A stretch of DNA of 64,000 nt from positions 5,828,001 to 5,892,000 of the forward strand of contig NC_089542.1 in assembly GCF_040115645.1 (NCBI RefSeq), read 5' to 3'. Origin of the DNA: Euwallacea fornicatus (Eukaryota > Arthropoda > Insecta > Coleoptera > Curculionidae). The translations under genes were made by a program, and so were the position numbers. This document shows positions 25,740 through 38,749 of this stretch, one piece after another. How positions within the stretch are numbered: position 1 is the stretch's first letter; each line of letters begins with the position of its first letter. The notes beneath the pieces are model-generated. The model worked only from the letters and a program-made list of their open reading frames with translations, did not search any database and was not told the DNA's origin.

Positions 25740-26100
25740 CGCATACTTAAAGAAAGAAAAAATTAGAAAATATTACATTATTCCTCAACATGGCCTCTTT
25801 TGAGATTGACACTGTTTCCCTCTATGCCTTGCTTAGAGTAAGAAGCTTCGAATGTTTTAAAATAGGTATCAACCTCGGACTCCATCTCTCTATTATTGGC
25901 AAATCTCTTTCGACTGTCATTTTTTCAAGTTTGTTAATAGAAACCACTCTCGGGGGGCTAAATCTGGCGAATAAGGTGGGCAAGGGGAAAGTTTGAAATA
26001 AAATTGATCGATTTTGGCTATCGCGATGATGGAAGTGCGGACTGGTGCGTTGTCCCGATGAAACACGACTTCCATTTCCTTCTGGTACTTCTGGGACTAT
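25740..26100 (-). mobile_element. Mariner transposase fragment (3' part)
   Basis: Read on the minus strand, 26,029-26,070 gives VVFHRDNAPVRTS, matching the HxDNAPxHT motif around the second catalytic Asp of mariner transposases. The following sequence leads to a C-terminal YSKQGIEGNSVN-type stretch at about 25,830-25,790. A related copy lies at 56.6-56.9 kb. No terminal repeats were found; the frame is broken. Confidence 0.65.
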
Positions 26101-27095
26101 CCTCGTATATTATTTCAACAAATGTATTCATTGAAATTCACGGATAATTCGTTATGAACGTATATATTCGCGAGAACCCCGGGGACTCAAAAAGAACTTG
26201 ACAAGCAAATTTCCGTTTAAATTTTCCGAAAAAGTGAATAACATCGGACAACGAAACACGAGACAATCGACCAGTGTCCGGCAGTAAAGTGCATCTTCTC
26301 CCGCGACATTTGAAACTCGGCTGACCACCTCGGGTTTCCACCACTGCTTGTCAAAAGGAAGACATTATTAATGGACACAATCGTAAGTTATGAGCGACCG
26401 TAACCGCATTCGTGGCCCATAAAGTAATACAATATTAAACCGGCATGTTTCTTTGAGTTGAAATGGGATTTAAATGTCGTTGCTGTACAGTTTTTGAAGT
26501 TGCGGCAATTTAGAGGTATATTGAGTCTAAAATCAATGGTGATACGCACAATTTTTTAATGTCTACTCAGCTAGTACACGGAATTTATTATGTGTATATA
26601 TTCATTATAGGAAAGTAGGGTATGATGGTAATTATTTGATTGGTAAATTACCGCACGAACATTTGATCAAAAGGGTCAAGTAATATTGAATTTGTCCGGA
26701 GATTTTAAAATTTACTGATAGTTTACAGGAGGAATACATGGACAAGTAAATATTTTTGCATTGCTTAAAATTCACTGGTAATTTACCGGTCAAATATTCG
26801 GACAAATAAAATATATATTTTTTGAGCGAAAATTTACATTCTTAAGGAAATGTTATTTGGCTCAATACCCGAATACGACCTTGGTAACTCGACTGCCCCG
26901 TACATCTGCCTCGCACACCCGGTAGAAACAGTGAAAACAGCAACTTCTTTTACGTGAGGGTTCTATCGAATGATGAAAGTGAGACAAATAAGCAACTGAA
27001 TTGTGAATATTCCTGACCTTTTCAGGCTTTGTTAGTGTTGCTCTGATCCGATTAGATCAAAGTGCCGAGGGCGAGTGAACCTTCTATTGTAAATA

Positions 27096-28641
27096 CAGTC
27101 AGTACCAAAAATATTGGGACGGAGGACCAACATTACAAAATCAGATATTTCTACGTTAAAAAATGATAAATAAACAGACATTTTTTAATATGATATTATA
27201 TTAAATCATCGACAATAAAAATTTACCGTAGTAGTTTTGAAATATTTAACAATAAAAATATACGATGAACAAATATTCAAAATGGTAACATTTCAATGAT
27301 CTGCAAATATTTCGACAATTCAATTCTTACACTTCTACGGGAAACACAAATATTTTTAATATTTCGTAATATCACCTTTTTGCTCAATAACGCTTTTTAA
27401 TTGCTTTGGCATTGAAAAAATAATTTTTTATAGAAAATCTTTGTCCAATTTATTCTATCCTTGTTGCAATGCTGGCTATAAAGCGTTTTTATTAGTAATT
27501 TGACGATTTCTTATTTGTATCTCAAGAAAATGCCATACATTCTCAGTGGGGTTAAGGTCTGCAGACTAGGCAGGAGTTTTGGTGACCTTAGGACAATTGT
27601 AAAGTAGCCACTCTTATACTATTCGAACGTCATGTTTGGGGTCGTTGTCTTCGTAGAAACCGTAAGTGTTTTAAATGTTCATATTTTCAGTGTTACATTT
27701 AAGATTTTGTTTTAAAAGATTGAGATAGTATTCATTGTTTCTTCTATGAATACCAATTTGCCAACTCCCGCACTTGATACGCATCCCGAAAACATAACAT
27801 ACCCTCTACCAACTTTGAACCAACATTTCATTTGCCTCTCTCCACTCTCTAAGATGGTCATCAGAGCCAACGATGTTAAATTTAGACTTATCACAGAAAA
27901 TTACATCTGACCTGCAGTCATTTTCCTTTAAAATATAGCTGACCGCAAATTCCAGCCCAATTTTCCTATCTTTTTTATTCAGCCATGGTTTTTTTTGTGC
28001 TATTCTACCATGATAATCATGAGAATGGATGCATAGGCGTGTTGTTCGAAGAGATACCTTTTTCTGTATATGTTGGTGTAATAAAATTGGGAGTTTTGGA
28101 GCACTAATTTTTGGACGGCCAGTTTGTGGAATAAAGTCCAGTCCGTCTTCATTATTACATCGTAAAATAATATTTCCCACTGCACTTTTACTAAATTTTA
28201 ATATGGAAGCAATTTGATTATAGGAACAGCCGTTTTCATAATGGTACACCATTAATTGTTTTAAATGGAAACTTGTGTTTTTACCCATATTGTAATTGAT
28301 TTGAAAACTAAATAGCACTACTTAGCATTGCACGAACAAGATGAAACAAGTTTTTATTTATCAAATTCAGATTGTTGATATCAAGAGTATTATGAGTCAT
28401 TCTAAGGGTATATAACTGAATCGTCCCAATATTTTTGAATTATTAAAAGGTTACGATTTTGATCATTTGTTGATTGTAAATTTTTGTGGTTAAATATTTC
28501 AAAACTTTAACTATAAGTTTTTATTGTTGGTGATTCAAGGCATAATTATAAAAAAATCTGTGTTTATTTAACAACTTTTAGTAGACAAATGCCTTAATTG
28601 TAAGTGTTTAGCGTCCGTCCCAATATTTTTAATACTGCCGC
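27096..28641 (-). mobile_element. Tc1-like transposon relic
   Basis: The end regions share AAAAATATTGGGACGGA as inverted copies (27,107-27,124 and the reverse complement at about 28,612-28,630), with TA outside each end (27,094-27,095; 28,642-28,643). The extreme right end has diverged from CAGT. Length 1.55 kb; transposase on the minus strand. Confidence 0.82.
27400..28288 (-). pseudogene. Tc1 transposase pseudogene
   Basis: The first 160 or so codons are open from ATG at 28,288 (MGKNTSFHLK): helix-turn-helix with YNQIASILKFSKSAVGNII, a TGRPK hinge, then IFCDKSKFNIVGSDD holding the first catalytic Asp. The frame then breaks near 27,810 and continues in another frame (GRGYVMFSGCVSSAGVGKL). 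Traces of YEDNDPKH (27,631-27,655) and SADLNPTE (27,546-27,575) mark the other two catalytic residues. Inactive. Confidence 0.82.
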
Positions 28642-29164
28642 TATATTGTTACCACTGGAGGGACTCGAATGATTCTAGGATAGTTTCTTTCAATGTAAAC
28701 ACCATTTGTTAACTCTACAAGTTAGCATAACTAAAATTTGTTAATCACTAATAGCTTATTAATAAGCTACTTCTTCACTATCAAACACTTACGTATCGCT
28801 TATTAACACTTAATAATGGTTTCTTGACATAGCTCAGTATTCTATGACCAAAAGGTTCCACAATTTTCTTACAACCATGCAAATATTAACATAAACAAAC
28901 ACACCAGAATATCCGACTTACATAAGAAGGAATAAATCAGTCGTCGAGCGCCCACGATAAAAATTTGTTTGTCGTTGTCCTTTAGCTACGGAGGCCCTAC
29001 GCCAGTCGTAACAATATGCTGGGAGGCAAATAAAAAAATAAATTCAATTGGGCTCTTTACTCATCCATTTAAGCGATTTTGCAATTTTTTTCTATTTCCA
29101 ATATTTTCTCACTCGGGATGCAGAAATGGTTTTATGTAGAATGTCGTCAATTTGGACATGGTAC

Positions 29165-29545
29165 ATTGTGTTTGATTCTATCCATTATACGGGTAATCAG
29201 GACCGTACACGTTGCTATTTAGGCAGTGGGTACATTAAAGGAATAGTAGCGCTTAATTGCAGTGGCTGCATCTCGCTGTAGCGTTTTCTTAAAGCGGTAA
29301 CGCGTACAGGCATATTCGGTGATGAGCAGCGCTGTAGCACTTTGATGCGCCGACGTAGGGCGGAAAAGTAGATCATGTTGGAGAGTTGTAATAATGTATT
29401 TCAGTTTTCACAAGATCATATTCATACACGCTTGTTGAATCGAAATGTCGTGGAAAAGGCATTTAGTGCATTCAATATTCAAGTGTTGCAGCGCTTGACC
29501 GCTGCCAATTCCCTGTATACGCCCAATAACTTGGCTGCGACGTTA
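29165..29545. other. GC-raised unique segment, no gene recognised
   Basis: Contains repeated GCAGCGC/GTAGCGxTT-type words (TGTAGCGTTTTC, GCGCTGTAGCAC, GCAGCGCTTGACC). A 60-codon frame at 29,375-29,557 has no recognisable domain. Could be regulatory. Confidence 0.3.
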
Positions 29546-30509
29546 TTTTATTTTTAATTTAATTTCTGAGAAATTTTTAACGAATTCCGTCAATAAATGT
29601 TGAATTTAATAAACACTGAGGTTTAAACTTTCATTGTGAACCTTACCCCTCTCAAGATATAATAATAGAAATTGCATTACTATTACCTTTATTTTATTCT
29701 AAATAGTGTATTAGTAATGTATTAAGAACATTAAAACATTTTGAAAACCAATGGCGTAGTGGGTCCCTCAAAAACTTCAACGAATGTTTCAAGTTAGATA
29801 AGATTTATGTCATAAAATATATCATTTAGTTAATTTGTTACTACGTTGTCGGGCGACCTTGATTTTCCTATACTCAGCACTGCAACCAAATTAGAATTCA
29901 TGAGTTATCAATTTCTGTAATAATCAGTGGCGGGTAGTGCTGTCATAGCTCCTGAAAAAATAGATAAATAAAATGAAACTTTTTCTTAGGTGTTTTGTTC
30001 AAATAGCCAAATTTTTGCCTGAATAAGATTTTGAGATTTTTTAGGTGCCTTCCCTCCATTTTTATATATTTTTTGAAAAATTTCGAGTTTATGGAGTTGC
30101 TGTTTCTAGCTCTAATCGATTGATATAGATTGTATATCAAACATTAATATGTCAATTGATTTCTTGAAGTTTTAGAAAAGTGGTTTAAACAGCATTATTG
30201 TGAAGTAAATTTAAATTTACAAAAACACTTACTATAATGACCCTGTACCTCAGAAATGGAAAGAAATATTACAACCTGCTTTGCGTAGACCTAGAAAGCT
30301 CATCGAGATGATTAAGAGTTTGTTTGCTTTTGAAAGAAATATGGTAGCTGTGATCCATGAATTAACTCTTTGTCAGTATAAATTCACAATGGCAAGTCAT
30401 GCTGCATTGAGATTAGTGATCATAAAATATCTCTCATGTAACAATTGACGGTATATTATTAATTTTTGTTCCTCATTGAAGCCCCCTAAAATAAGAAAAA
30501 TTGAGCATA

Positions 30510-31237
30510 TACAAGATGTTTCAAACTATGGGATCAAACTTCTACGGATTTTTCAATGTAACAATAGAAGGCATGTGGGTATAAAAGCCCGTGTCCGCAA
30601 ATATCTCCCTAAGGCGCTACGGCCTTGTGATGCTTTAACACAGTAATGTGCAAAAATGTTTTTATCCAGTTTCAGTACGTTTCATATTAACTTATTTGTA
30701 TAAATAACACTAAACTAATTTTTCAAAATGTTAGCCTTAAACTCCATTACACCTGTTTAAAAGACGTACATGGTTTGTGCGGACTTGGCTAAAAATTTTA
30801 TAAACAATTTAGACGACTTCAAATGCTTTAGTAATTCGTGCAGTCAGGTCTTGCGGTTTCCATTGGCCTTTCATAAACCAGAGATTTTACATGTCTCCAC
30901 AGAAAGAAATCTAGAGGTATTAAATCGTGTGATCTAGGGGGCCACGGAACTGGACCGTCTTTTCCGATTCAGTATTCTCCGAATTGTTGATCCAAATATT
31001 AAACATGATAATCCAAATACACTTTGAACACTTACTGTAGTGTTACTTTGTATAAACAAATCAAATAAAACGTACTGAAACTCGATCAAACACATTTTTA
31101 CCAATGTCTTAAAGCATTATAAGGCCGTAGCGCCTTAGGGAGACATTTGCGGATACGGGCGTTTATACTCAGATTTCCTCTATTGTTGCACCGGACATTC
31201 CATAGAAGTTTGATCCTAAAGTTCTCAAACATCCTAT
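30510..31237 (-). mobile_element. Internally deleted transposon with inverted arms of about 200 bp
   Basis: Left arm from TACAAGATGTTTCAAACTAT and right arm ending near CAAACATCCTATAA are inverted copies for about 200 bp, including CTCCCTAAGGCGCTACGGCC near 30,610 and its complement near 31,120. Between them only a minus-strand transposase scrap remains (about 30,790-30,990). A related copy sits in a perlecan intron at 58.6-59.2 kb. Confidence 0.75.
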
Positions 31238-31829
31238 AAAACAAATACCATTAGCACTGTCGAAACATCTCAAAATTGAAAGTAACCTGCGTTTAATGAA
31301 GCTTTAATTAACAAGCGTGGAAAAGTTTCTCATAGATGTAGAGGTGCCTTCCTTTGGACCACAGGCCCTCCTTCGTTTAACCATCATCTTCAAGAGATAA
31401 GGAGATGGTATCGCGGAGAACCGCCTTGAAGTTTATACCGTAAACACCAGACCACTCTAATTTGCTTAATTAATGTCGACGATAATACAGGGTTCGTGTT
31501 CCCATCATCAGAAAAGGCTCAATTTAACGTATACGAATATGTAATATAGAAGTGAACTTTCTCGGTTAGTTTGTATTGACTTTCATTAATTTTATTACAA
31601 AGTTGCGAACATTGATTATTATTAGTGAAAAGTGTCACGTTCCTCTTTGTAGACACATTAGGATTTTTAAACGAGAATGAGGGCGAAAAAGGTCTCATTT
31701 AACGCCCCATAAGCCTTCAACAGCGCCAGAGCGAGGGAATTTATCTAAATTTTTGGTGGGCGCTTAAAGTTCTCGGGGAGCACGCGAAAAGCAAAAGACT
31801 TAATAATGCCCAAACAAATTATGTAGAAG

Positions 31830-32300
31830 GAGTGCTTTACATTTTTATTAGGTACAAACGGCCGGAAAAGTATGTCGCCAAGATAAATGATAAATGGTTC
31901 GCACAGATCGCAAGTACCCGGCTTTTAAACGTGGATATAAAAGAATCCTTGATGCTCGCAAGTTATGATGGATTAGGACCAAAGCCAATATCGCCCCTCT
32001 CCAAGGGGGTAAACTGTCTGGTTTATTTTCCCGTTTCTCTGTCTGTCTCTCGGGGAGATTTATCTCGATCCGGCTTTCGTCATCCAGATATAATTCGCTT
32101 AATATCTATCTGTTTATCTTTCTGTCACTAATCAAGTTTCTGCTCGCGAAATTTTTATTTCATTTGTGCTTTGAGATGAAGAGGCATTTTATAACCGAGT
32201 TATTGTTTATTGATTTGGGGCCATTTCCGGGTTCGATGGGGACCATTGCGGAGAATGACAGATTACGTTTGAGACGTTGGAAAAACTCTGAATCCACACG
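31830..32300. other. GC-raised unique segment, no gene recognised
   Basis: A 99-codon + strand frame (31,832-32,131) covers most of it, ending in a pyrimidine-rich stretch; it has no recognisable domain and no clear splice sites. More likely non-coding. Confidence 0.3.
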
Positions 32301-32392
32301 GTGTTTTGAGTATTAATGCACGAACCTTACTCACGTATTTTACCTCTGAAACTATAACCAAAAAATGCTTTGTTAAGGAAATACAGGGTGTC

Positions 32393-32800
32393 AAAGTTTC
32401 ATTAAAACACTACAAAATCACTTGCATTTAGATAATATTTCAAAGAAATTTTATGGGCATTGAAACTGGGGCATACTTTGCAATAAAAAAATAATTTTTC
32501 GTAATTCCAATGGCGCATGTCCTAGTCAGTCATATTTGAGGAAACAAATGATCAAAAGTTCTCGCAAGTTTTTTTGCGTGGCGCACTGTTTTCGGGTAAG
32601 AAAATACTAATAGGTTTTTCGCGTGCGGTTGCTTTACAAAGGTCAGTGCCCATCTTGAGGAACTTAAGATGGGCAGATAGGAAGTACATATTAATCTTAA
32701 CGAAAAGTTTTTGGAATATAGTTTATATAACAAACTAGGGTTATTTTCGGATGTAAAATTCGTGGAGAAACCCTGTGAATCAAAACCGGGAATACCCTGT
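32393..32800. mobile_element. Possible short non-autonomous element with ACAGGGT ends
   Basis: ATACAGGGTGTC at 32,391 and the inverted ACCCTGTATAA at 32,794 could be terminal inverted repeats of about 9 bp around 408 bp. The repeats are short and differ beyond the first bases, so this is tentative. Confidence 0.3.
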
Positions 32801-32959
32801 ATAATTAATGTGAAGAGCTTCAAAGCGTTTTACGCTATTATGCAGTGCACTTATAAAAAGCATTGCGACGCGTTTATAATTCTCATAATTCCAATATTAA
32901 CAAAAAGGCTTAAAGACGTATAATTTTATTTTACAAAAAGAATTTGATATGTTCTTTTC

Positions 32960-34030
32960 GACGCTCAAATTTTTCGCCCCTATCCAGCTGCCCCTATTAA
33001 TTTTTTATTTTTAAATCGAAAGATACCCGTTGTAGTATATCAAATGAAAGGCAGTTCAATGAGAGATACAACGCTAGGCTCAGAACTAACATTGCATCTA
33101 AAGCTTTCTTGTAAAAAAAATAGAACAAAGTCCATATTCTATAAAGATTAAAAGTTTTAATTTTTGCTTCCTAGATAGGCAATTCGTTTTTATTCTACTT
33201 TGAAAGAAAACAAAATATTGTCAATAAAACTTAGAAATTCCAAATAATTTTCAATGGAAACAATTTTTTAGATGAAAAAAAAATGATTTTCATAGAATTC
33301 ATTAGGAGTTGAATTCAGCTGTTCCGCATTTACCATAAATGGAATATAAAAAGAAATGGATCATTTATTTCAGAAGTAAAGTACTGAAATTTTAATCTTT
33401 TTGGAGTGTGGTTATTACGGAAGAACTTACGGAGAGGTGTGTTTCATATTTAATGGGAATTCCAGACCGATCTATTGATACAAGTGTAGTTTGTTGGATA
33501 AAGCACTAAACATTCTTTTACCTATCCATGAAAACTCCATACAATCTACCCGCAAACTTGCCGATGAATTTGATGTTTCTGCAAAATCAGTAATCAATCT
33601 TTTAAAACGAAATCCATATGAATTTTCCCCTACTCAAGAGTTGACGCCTGAAGATTTTGATCGCAACATGCAATTTTGTGAATTGATGCCAGAAAAAGGA
33701 ATTGCGGATACAATTTTACTGTCAGATGAAGCAATGGTCTACAGGCAATCCTCAGTGAATGCAGGCTCTGAATATAACATCCGCAAAAACTCAATCTATG
33801 GATGAGTATAATCGAACATCAGTTCATCGGTTCATTTTTCAGAAAGAGTTGCTTTATTTTATATCCAATAATTTTATTTTTTTAAGAAACTGTAGATCCA
33901 ATTTTAGTTGACTATACCTTGTGTCCCTTATTGAATCACCTTTCATTTGATATGCTTCAATGGGTACCTCTCCATTTAAAAATAAAAAGTTAGTAGAGGT
34001 AGTTGGTTAGGGGTGAAGAACTTAAAAATC
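32960..34030 (+). mobile_element. Internally deleted transposon with terminal repeats of about 100 bp
   Basis: 32,965-33,070 and 33,905-34,025 are inverted copies; both hold TTTTTATTTTTAAAT and CATATCAAATGAAAGG or close variants. A transposase piece lies between them on the + strand. The ends differ from the GGGTGTCCC class, so this is a separate subfamily. Confidence 0.7.
33491..33805 (+). pseudogene. Transposase fragment with helix-turn-helix and first catalytic region
   Basis: A 104-codon open frame whose peptide contains STRKLADEFDVSAKSVINLL (helix-turn-helix), then TQELTPEDFDRNMQFCELM and TILLSDEAMVY, where SDEA holds the first catalytic Asp, and VNAGSEYNIR. It stops at TGA 33,804. The second and third catalytic regions are absent, so this is an inactive deletion derivative. 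Confidence 0.75.
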
Positions 34031-34617
34031 GGAAATAATGCTTAAAATACCTTTTTTTGAAAAAAAAACACGTGTTTAAACATTTTTTGTAATATCTGAT
34101 TAATATAAGGTATAGACGTGTTGCAGTACTTTTTACAAGCGTTGTCTCTTCTGTCCACGAATTAGATGTTTCTTGTTAGTTCTAAAATCTTTTTTTTCTA
34201 TGTATCGCAATGAGATCTATTAAATAAGTGGACAGCAAATGCGTTCTCTCTAAGTTAATTCAAGTTACTTCCGATCGCTAAGGTTAAATCATTTCAATGG
34301 GCTAAAAACATGTAAATATGTTATTCTAGGGTATCGTATCTAAAGATTCATTTAGTTAGGTTTGAAGTTAATTTGGGTCACTTAGACAACATCAGGCGAA
34401 AGTGGACGGCTAAAGTTGACGATATTGAAAACTCTTAAATTAAAAAAAATCTCCATGAGTTATTTGAATATCGTGTTTTGTACGTTTCTGTTTTATGAAT
34501 GGCATTCAATTTATCTGGAATTCTTTCAGTTTTCAATATACGCCAAGTCATTGGCGTGTTACCACGTTTTTGGCTCCGGCAATTTTTAGAAATTATTTTT
34601 AGAATTACAGAAAAGCT

Positions 34618-34681
34618 ACAATGCTAAATATAGTACATATATTAGCGTCACAATGCTAAATATACTACATATAGTAAGTCA
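34618..34681. repeat. Tandem duplication, 2 x about 32 bp
   Basis: ACAATGCTAAATATAGTACA and ACAATGCTAAATATACTACA begin two neighbouring copies about 32 bp apart, each ending TAGCGTC or TAAGTC. Confidence 0.8.
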
Positions 34682-34891
34682 TTAACGTATCATAGTTTGT
34701 TTCGATTCAGCAATATTTGGAAATACTTTCTTTAATTTTTACATTTTCTGCTTTATTTACAATTTTATATTACCACGCTACGTCTTTACTCCTGCTATAT
34801 TTCCAGTATAATTTTTACAATTATAGAAAACCCTCTCAAACTTTATAGCACTCATGATCAATAGAGCAACATAGTTGAGCAGCAGCAAATA

Positions 34892-36632
34892 TAGGGTGTC
34901 CCATTTAAATTTGTGATTGGAGAGTACTCAAAAACGGTACGTGGTATAAAAAAAAGTTTGAAATAAAAGTTACATGGTGAAGTGCGGGATGTATCATGAA
35001 GATAGTGACTTTTAGCCAAATCGCTATTTTAAGGTCACTCAAGGATAATTTTTTTGTGCAAACGGCAATTCCATATTTTTTTACAGATTCTTGTAAACCT
35101 TCGAAAAATGAGCATTTTTTATTTGAATAAATTTTTTATTAGATGTTTTGCTGCAGAGTCATCCTTGATTTTTGTCCAATTTTTGAGGTAGTTGAGACGA
35201 TTGCATTTTTTTCCTAGAAAAGTTTTGCAATGTAAAAAATTTGGTGAGGTCAGATCAGGCGATCTAGAAGGTCAGTTCTCTGGACCGCCCCGTCCAATTC
35301 ATCGATCTGGATATATTTTATCCAGAACCTAACGAGACATTCTACAAAAATGGGCTGGATAGCCATCACGTTGATATCACATCACCTGTCTAATCGCAAG
35401 TGGAACGTTTCCTAACAATTCCGGATGATTATTACGTAAGAAATTGCGATACATTTCTCTATTGAATAAAAAAAGGCCCAATTAAGTATTCTCCAATAAT
35501 ACCGCACCATACATTCACTGACCATGATCTTTGATGTTCAATTTCTCTAAGCCAGTGTGGGTTTACAGCACTCCAAAAATGTAGATTATGGCGATTTACT
35601 GCACGATGGTTTATGAATGAGGACTCGCCCGAAAACAAAACTTCGGAGAAGAAATTTGCATTCTGATTTAATATCTGCCTTGTCCGATTATAAAAATTGA
35701 CTCGGTTTTCAAAGTCGGTTTCATGGACTTCCTCATATAAAAAAAGGTATTTATTCACCTTCGAAATTCCTTGGACACTTATCTTTAATATTCCTGAGCT
35801 AGCAGCAATTTGACGACAAGTTACATGGGGATCGAAGGCAGCAGCTGCAAGCAAAGCTATTTGATTGCCTTCATGTGTTGCACTTCGGGAGCGATTGCGT
35901 TTTTCTGTTTCTAACATTTTCGTTTCTTTGAAATTTTTAATGACACTGTTGAAAGTCGTCCAATAGGGAACTCTTTCATCCAGAAATTTTTCAGCATAAA
36001 GTTCTACTGCCCGACTAACATTTCTTCCAACCTCTCTATAAATAAAAACCATTTATAATTTTTCATCCAAAGTGTAGCGATCCATTTCAATTATTGAATA
36101 TTTAAATGAAAAGAATAATTTTTGAATAATTTCACACAAAACAATTAAATTGATTTTCGAAAAAAGAATATTGAGTAGACCTTGTTATAAGGTAAGAGTC
36201 TAACGAGGAAATTTAATGAAACATTTTTTTTCGTAGAATTTTTTTTTAATTAGATAGAAGGATTGTTATGAGTTTTAAACAGAATATGCATCGCAAAATT
36301 TTTCTAGAAAAAAAAATGCAATATTTCGATTATCTTAAAAATTACACAAAAATTAAGGATAACTCTGCAGCAAAACATCTAATAAAAAGATTATTCAAAC
36401 AAAAAATGTTCGTTATTTGAAGGTTTACAAGGATCTGTAAAAAAAATACGGGGTTACCATTAAAAAAAAAGTTGCCCTTGAAATGACCTTAAAACGGCGT
36501 TTTGGCTTGAAGTCACCATCTTCGTGACATGTTTCTCTCTTTACCTGACAACTTTTGTTTGAAATGTTTTCATACAACGTACGGTTTTTGAGCAATCTTC
36601 AATCGCAGCTTTAAATGGGACACCCTGTATAT
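34892..36632 (-). mobile_element. DDE transposon with arms of about 270 bp and GGGTGTCCCATTTAAA ends
   Basis: Both ends read TATA(C)(A)GGGTGTCCCATTTAA in opposite directions, and the inverted copy continues for about 270 bp on each side (34,893-35,165 and 36,358-36,631), including CTCAAAAACxGTACGTxGTAT and the CTGCAGCAAAACATCTAATA block. The 1.74-kb body carries the transposase on the minus strand. Confidence 0.88.
35160..36052 (-). pseudogene. Transposase pseudogene, longest of its group in the window
   Basis: 197 codons are open from 36,052 to 35,459. Helix-turn-helix 1 covers about residues 5-45 (EVGRNVSRAVELYAEKFLDE), helix-turn-helix 2 about 75-110 (DPHVTCRQIAASSGI), then LFSGESSFINHRAVNRHN, where Gly replaces the first catalytic Asp of the usual SDES. 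Past the stop at 35,459-35,461 the frame continues with YQRDGYPAHF (second Asp) and GRGGP...SRSPDLTSPNF (third). Several stops follow. Inactive by both nonsense and active-site change. Confidence 0.85.
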
Positions 36633-38749
36633 CTCATTGATTGTGCTGGTGCGTTTTTGACGATTTTTCCTGGACAATACACAGTGACTTCATATTTAAA
36701 ACAAAATATCAACCTTATTTTGTGGAATAAAGCATTATACACAAAACCATAATTTAAATTGAAGTTCATAGAGTATTAAGTGTGGTCAGTTGAATCCTGA
36801 TAATACATTTTAAAGAGGTGTAAAGTTATTGCTAAGATATTGAAAGTGTATGAGTATTATCGAGTAGAAAATAATTTAGTAATGTTGATATACATAGCAG
36901 AACTTGAACTTAAGGTGCATTAACTTTTTATAATGGCTCAATGGCTTTTCTCGTTGCACATACAAGATTTGATGCCTTCAGGAAAATAACTGAACAATTA
37001 AAAGAGCAGATTCTTCAGAGCTTGAAGGATGATGAGTTCAGAAGCTGATTTTTAAAATTGTTTTCATCAATAAGAAAACTGATGTATCACAGCACTTTTT
37101 AAACAAAACATCGACTATTCTTAATACCATATTCATCGATTTATTTATTGAAAATTAACCTGTAAACAATTCTTCTCCCAACGAGATTTTATTAATAAAC
37201 CGGCTAATAGTGAAAACACTGGTAAGTTCGGTAACCTTCTGCAGAACAGGTCTATTTATATAACATTTATGCAACCTGAAAGCCAAGGTCTGCGTCATTC
37301 AAAATTCCTGCATTCGACCACGAAATTTCGGCTCCCTTGTATCTCCTCGATGTGAGCTTCAACTTGTCTTTTTATTATTAGATTTAACAGATCATCATTT
37401 AAATTTGGATACATATAAATTTAATAACGGGACATGAAAACGTTGCAGATGCATTACTAATCCATTACCATATACGTGGCAGTGAGCTGCAATTACCGAA
37501 TTAGTTCATATTAATGCAATATGGGGCTGATATTGAAATTTCGAAAGCTTGAAAAATAAATGCCCTCATTTGTGAGCAGCTGCAGACTTCCGTCAAATCC
37601 TTCAGGAGACAGCTGCACTGCTTTGAAAGAACACAAAAGTAGGACACAATCTTTATAGAGAGAGATATTTATGCTGAGTTTGAAGTCATTACTGTTGATC
37701 GCAGCATTTTCACTTCAAAGTTTAGTCAACTTAACAATGCAAAAACAAGCGACTTGGAGGGACTTAACTGAAGTTTTAAACAGTTTAAAGCCCTGATCGA
37801 ACCGTCAGACGGGACAACCTTACGGGAACTTTGCCGGTGTAAGCTACACTTCAGCAACCTAAACTTTCGTATTTAAACATTTATAAAACCGCAGTAATCG
37901 GATTAGAATCACATCGTCGTGTTTTAAGATTCAGAAGCCGGTTATTATGCTCGAAGGGACAAGAATACTGCTTATTTGGTCGTATCAATATCTCAGAAAC
38001 ACGTCAATTAGCGTAGCCGCTTATCTGTGACAGCCTCCTTTTACTAATAAGCAATACTAATACTCGTAAATAATTGCTGTAATTATTTTTAGTCATCAAT
38101 TACGCATTCAATAAACGCAAAAAGTGATTTTGCAGCTCATTAACGAGCAGTCCGGCGATATCAAAAGTCAACTAATTAGCCTGTTATCAGCAGAGTCTCT
38201 GCAGAAGTGTTATATGGTCCTGTTTGCAAGAATGTGGTACGATTTTGAGATGTACCGGTTGAGCTGTTCCGTGAGAGACCTATAGAATTTGTGAATATTA
38301 ATGCTCTTTTTTGAGCATTTGCGTTTAAGTAATTTTTCAAGTCCGCATTGAAAACAATTCATCACGTTTAATCTATCTCGAGTAGGTTTAATGGACTCGC
38401 AAGCGAGTCAGAAAGAAAAGCAAATTGACTTTTTATCTAAGCTCGCAACCCAAGATCCACGGGCTGAAATAGGAGGTAAAATGTACAGTATACTCGCTTA
38501 AACTGCCACTAAAAAAGAAAATTTTAATTGCTTATGTCGCTCAGTATCTTGACTGTTGGTTAAGTTTAAACTTAGAATATGCAATTGAGCTTAATTTGGA
38601 ATCTGAGTGTAAAACTAATCCAACCAAAGGCCGAACTTGAAAAGCGACAGAGTCCACAAAAGAGAGTATTTTTAATATCCAAAGGAGTGCCCGAAGACTG
38701 CGTTGAAATCTTTCAGGAGGTGATTCTAGATAATAAAGTAACATAAAAA
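36633..38749. other. Unique non-coding DNA between two transposable elements
   Basis: Less AT-rich than average, with CAGCTG E-box-like sites at about 37,570 and 37,610 and several TTAATT blocks. No gene is visible. It may contain regulatory sequence. Confidence 0.35.
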
